Of a DNA stretch of 15,556 nt, positions 13,809 to 15,556 are shown in pieces (within the stretch, counting starts at the first letter, position 1; each line of letters opens with the position of its first letter). The DNA lies in assembly GCA_039923855.1 (NCBI GenBank), contig JBDTBW010000013.1, positions 1 to 15,556 of the forward strand, read 5' to 3'. A program made the translations under genes and the position numbers. The stretch is from 66-474 sp039923855. GTDB lineage: Bacteria; Pseudomonadota; Gammaproteobacteria; Xanthomonadales; Rhodanobacteraceae. The notes beneath the pieces are model-generated. The model searched no databases and was not told where the DNA came from. It saw only the letters and a program-made list of their open reading frames with translations.

Positions 13809-14483
13809 TCATTTAGCCTTGGCGGGGAACTGCTTGGCGATGCCGTCCGCGAGCGCGTCGGCAATGGTGTTCATGTGCGTCTGCATCTCCGTCCAGGTGC
13901 TGGCCTCGGCTTGCGTATCGCCTTGCATGATGGCGCGGATGTGCGTTTCGTGATCGGCGACGTGCATCATCATCAGGCCGCGCACCGTGGCATCCGACAG
14001 ATTCGGGTTCGCGCCGGACAGGAATTTGGCGATGGCGGTGGCGTTGCCGGTGAGCTCGTGCATGGCTTTCGCGTGAGCTGCGCTGTCGTTGGCGTGATCG
14101 GCGTCGGCCAGCGACTTGACGCCGCTCCAATGGCCTGAGAGCAGCTTCAACATTTGCGTGCCGGCGGCCGGTCCGTAAAAGCCGCCCACCGCATTGGCGA
14201 TTTGCCTGGCGTTGGCGACGACATCGTCAGCGGCCTTTTTTGCCCCGGCCGTGTCGGCTGCCTTGACCGCCATCGCGTAGGCACGGGTAGCTTCGATGTG
14301 CCCATGCCACAGCGAACGCATTGCGGCGTGGAGTTGCGGGGCCTTTGTCGCGGCCGCGGGTGCGGCATCCGCCGCGCCATAACCCTGGTGCGCTTGTGCC
14401 GCGGGGATTGCGACGGCTAGTGACACGCTCAGCGCCAGCGCGCAGGCGATTGCGATCGGCTTCGTTAACGGAATCGGTTTCAT
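13809..14483 (-). CDS. Secreted helical-repeat protein of unknown function
   Basis: The protein has 224 residues. The first 31 form a Sec signal peptide (MKPIPLTKPIAIACALALSV, then SLAVAIPAAQA) with cleavage expected before HQGYG. The mature part is Ala/His-rich and helical, with about three related units centred on AVKAADTAGAKKAADD...NARQIANAV, ADADHANDSAAHAKAM...NATAIAKFL and IMQGDTQAEASTWTEM...NTIADALADGIAKQFP. Several His sit in HxxxH or related settings (LWHGHIEATRAY, LSGHWSGV, MMMHVADHETHI), which would allow metal or small-molecule binding, but this is speculation. I do not recognise a named family with certainty. GGAGG lies 7 bases before the ATG. A 12-base palindrome lies just upstream. 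Confidence 0.85.
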   Translation of the reverse strand: MKPIPLTKPIAIACALALSVSLAVAIPAAQAHQGYGAADAAPAAATKAPQLHAAMRSLWHGHIEATRAYAMAVKAADTAGAKKAADDVVANARQIANAVGGFYGPAAGTQMLKLLSGHWSGVKSLADADHANDSAAHAKAMHELTGNATAIAKFLSGANPNLSDATVRGLMMMHVADHETHIRAIMQGDTQAEASTWTEMQTHMNTIADALADGIAKQFPAKAK

Positions 14484-14504
14484 GAGGTTGCCTCCAATGC
14501 ACGC

Positions 14505-14516
14505 CGCCGTACGGCG
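14505..14516. promoter_or_regulatory. 12-base perfect palindrome upstream of the helical-repeat gene
   Basis: CGCCGTACGGCG is its own reverse complement. It lies 21 bases before the ATG at 14483 and about 10 bases before the ribosome site, a position suited to an operator or a 5' hairpin. GC-rich palindromes arise by chance, so confidence is modest. Confidence 0.3.
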
Positions 14517-14593
14517 ACCGATTCATTCTCCGCGCGGTGCGTATTTGCTGCGTGAAGGCTCGGTGCTAGGCCTCATCGCCGCATCCACAGTCG

Positions 14594-14624
14594 TCGTATC
14601 ATAAGAAGATGCTTGCAGATACGA
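14594..14624. other. Inverted repeat TCGTATC / GATACGA
   Basis: Seven-base perfect arms (14594-14600 and 14618-14624) are separated by 17 bases that contain a further short AAG/CTT pair. They lie between the short basic ORF stop and the helical-repeat gene. The element could end the upstream transcript or be an operator for the helical-repeat gene. Confidence 0.25.
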
Positions 14625-14629
14625 TCTGA

Positions 14630-14827
14630 TTATTTCTTGGAAGCGTGACCTACTTTCGGCTTCATCGATGACCTCCTCTCACGCTTTTGTTTCTCGTTGG
14701 CTTCGGGAGTGAATATCTTGCCCACCTCGGTCGGCAGGATGCCTGCCCTGTTCTCTTTGCGCACACGGGGCTTTGCTGGCTTCTTCCTGGCGCCTGCTAT
14801 GAGTGGTTCGGGCGATCGGATGATCAT
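14630..14827 (-). CDS. Short basic ORF, unrecognised (65 aa, or 11 aa from the internal ATG)
   Basis: The frame from the ATG at 14827 gives a Lys/Arg-rich 65-residue product (MIIRSPEPLIAGARKKPAKP...EANEKQKRERRSS, then MKPKVGHASKK). The ATG at 14827 has no ribosome site and belongs to the repeated motif. A very good site (AGGAGG, about 8 bases spacing) precedes the internal ATG at 14662, which would make only the 11-residue MKPKVGHASKK. Either a small basic protein or a leader/micro-peptide is possible. It lies downstream of DUF2945 copy 2 on the same strand. Its basic character resembles the Lys-rich tail of DUF2945 copy 1, but no homology is claimed. Confidence 0.35.
   Translation of the reverse strand: MIIRSPEPLIAGARKKPAKPRVRKENRAGILPTEVGKIFTPEANEKQKRERRSSMKPKVGHASKK
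14806..14827 (-). promoter_or_regulatory. Repeated GATCAT/CGATC motif, copy 3
   Basis: The minus strand reads ATGATCATCCGATCGCCCGA, the best match to consensus. It lies at the 5' end of the short basic ORF and 34 bases beyond the stop of DUF2945 copy 2. A GATAAAC sequence lies about 17 bases upstream (14844-14850 on the complementary strand), overlapping the end of the upstream intergenic region. Confidence 0.55.
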
Positions 14828-14860
14828 GGAAAAGGTGTCGTCTTGTTTATCGTGCGATTT

Positions 14861-15094
14861 TTACTTTCCCGTGCGGGTCAGCGCTTTGCCGGAATGGTAA
14901 ACGACAGCCGGCTCGCCCGGATGGTGGTCGTGTTGTTTGATCGAGTACATCGTGTTGTCGGCCGTGGTGCCGGCCTTGTGAACGCCGGTAACCGTGCCAT
15001 GCCCGATCGCGCTGCGATAGTGCCAAGTGACGGCGGTGCCAGCGGGTATCGTTTTGAACGATGCGGCTTTCCTGGTGACTTTCTTGATCGGCAT
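14861..15094 (-). CDS. DUF2945 (hypervirulence-associated TUDOR-domain) small protein, copy 2
   Basis: The protein has 77 residues from the ATG at 15094 (MPIKKVTRKAASFKTIPAGT), which is preceded by GAGGAA. The C-terminal domain differs from copy 1 by only two residues over about 65 (T for S in AVTWHY, K for E in HSGKALTRTGK). The DNA is about 95% identical over roughly 205 bases, while the N-terminal tail is much shorter. A longer in-frame extension to 15142 lacks support. Upstream lie a GATCAT motif (15171) and a GATAAA element, paralogous to those of copy 1. The family's role is not established. Confidence 0.88.
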   Translation of the reverse strand: MPIKKVTRKAASFKTIPAGTAVTWHYRSAIGHGTVTGVHKAGTTADNTMYSIKQHDHHPGEPAVVYHSGKALTRTGK

Positions 15095-15170
15095 GACAGC
15101 TTCCTCAGATTGGTACATCAGTGCCCGTAACGCTGTGGCCAAAAGCCGGCAATGTCAGTGCGCGGCATCT

Positions 15171-15190
15171 GCTCGGGCTAGGATGATCAT
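15171..15190 (-). promoter_or_regulatory. Repeated GATCAT motif, copy 4 (before DUF2945 copy 2)
   Basis: The minus strand reads ATGATCATCCTAGCCCGAGC, like copies 1-3 but with two bases missing in the CGATCG part. It lies 76 bases before the DUF2945 copy 2 ATG and about 36 bases downstream of a GATAAAAATACG element (15226-15253). Confidence 0.5.
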
Positions 15191-15300
15191 GGCGTAGGAC
15201 AAGCGTACCTATCTCTCTAATCATAGCGCTTGGACGTATTTTTATCTGTTCGACTGATAATGGACACGGCACGCCTGAAGGCTTACAGTGGGCAGTGAAG

Positions 15301-15489
15301 ATGAACACGGTTACGACAAAGGTTGATCCCGGTAGCGAACCTGTTCGAGGCGCACCCAACCAGCAAACTGCGTTGGAACGTCATCTGGCGCGCGAGCGGA
15401 CCGAGGTTCTGCTCGACGAAGCCTTGGGTGAAACCTTTCCCGCCAGCGATCCCATCGCCATCACTTCCCGGAAACATGGCTCGACGTAA
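15301..15489 (+). CDS. Small SDPIA-motif protein, unknown function
   Basis: This 62-residue soluble, acidic protein runs MNTVTTKVDPGSEPVRGAPN...ALERHLARERTEVLLDEALG, then ETFPASDPIAITSRKHGST. The segment LLDEALGETFPASDPIAI recalls the (D/E)EAxxxxFPASDP motif of small uncharacterised proteobacterial proteins; no function is known to me. The ATG at 15301 is used; a GTG two codons earlier is possible, and the ribosome site is weak. It is divergent from DUF2945 copy 2, sharing the 206-base region 15095-15300. A decayed copy lies at 8207-8350. A long hairpin follows the stop. Confidence 0.7.
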   Translation: MNTVTTKVDPGSEPVRGAPNQQTALERHLARERTEVLLDEALGETFPASDPIAITSRKHGST

Positions 15490-15499
15490 GCTGTGCCTG

Positions 15500-15538
15500 A
15501 TTGCAGCGTATCGGATGTCTTCATCCGAGTGATGCAAT
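15500..15538 (+). terminator. Hairpin after the SDPIA-motif gene
   Basis: The inner stem CGGATG/CATCCG with a TCTT loop (15512-15527) is enclosed by outer arms ATTGCA/TGCAAT (15500-15505 and 15533-15538). It begins 10 bases after the TAA. There is no proper T-run, so it may be a weak terminator or a 3' stabilising hairpin. Confidence 0.45.
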
Positions 15539-15556
15539 CTCAAAGCATACGGAAGG

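Overview
This is a GC-rich bacterial chromosomal segment, most likely from a proteobacterium. The SdhB/SdhC/SdhD proteins are of the mitochondrial/alphaproteobacterial type. The ETF-quinone oxidoreductase, type II NADH dehydrogenase, HSDL2-like SDR and MTH1187 protein also occur together in Gammaproteobacteria of the Xanthomonadales/Nevskiales kind. The exact taxon cannot be fixed from the sequence alone. No rRNA, tRNA, CRISPR array, transposase or phage gene was seen.

Region 1 (1-3.2 kb) is a fatty-acid/electron-transfer area. It holds the start of a thiamine-binding (MTH1187) gene running off the left edge, a decayed thiolase C-terminus, an intact ETF-ubiquinone oxidoreductase (470-2122, +), and an intact HSDL2-like short-chain dehydrogenase on the minus strand. 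The dehydrogenase is followed by an overlapping stub of a glyoxalase/VOC gene.

Region 2 (3.2-8.4 kb) is full of broken genes. There is a frameshifted glutathione S-transferase, an intact AhpD-like carboxymuconolactone decarboxylase-family protein, a truncated and interrupted GMC oxidoreductase, and its interrupted small partner (gluconate 2-dehydrogenase subunit 3 type, Tat signal). An intact sdhB-sdhC-sdhD block follows, with no sdhA in the window. After it come a C-terminal remnant of a zinc-type (MDR) oxidoreductase and a decayed copy of a small protein whose intact relative lies at 15.3 kb.

Region 3 (8.4-12.35 kb) is redox and stress related. It carries a two-CBS-domain protein, a type II NADH dehydrogenase (ndh), a DUF2945/TUDOR-like small basic protein, and a mercuric-reductase-like flavoprotein disulfide reductase.

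Region 4 (12.37-15.55 kb) holds a glucoamylase-like (GH144-type) protein, a secreted His-rich helical-repeat protein, a short basic ORF, a second DUF2945 gene about 95% identical in DNA to the first over its conserved part, and a small protein ending in an FPASDPIAI-type motif.

The most interesting non-genic signal is a roughly 20-bp motif (consensus on the minus strand ATGATCATYCGATCGCCCGA) at four places. It lies in front of sdhB, both DUF2945 genes and the short basic ORF. It is accompanied, 15-40 bp further upstream, by a second element containing GATAAA. Closely matching copies of that second element (about 25 bp, GATAAAA followed by GCGCGCGCGAGCG) precede sdhB and ndh. This looks like a shared promoter/leader linking respiratory and small stress-type genes; that reading is an inference. 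The other strong pattern is the density of decayed genes in the first 8.4 kb.
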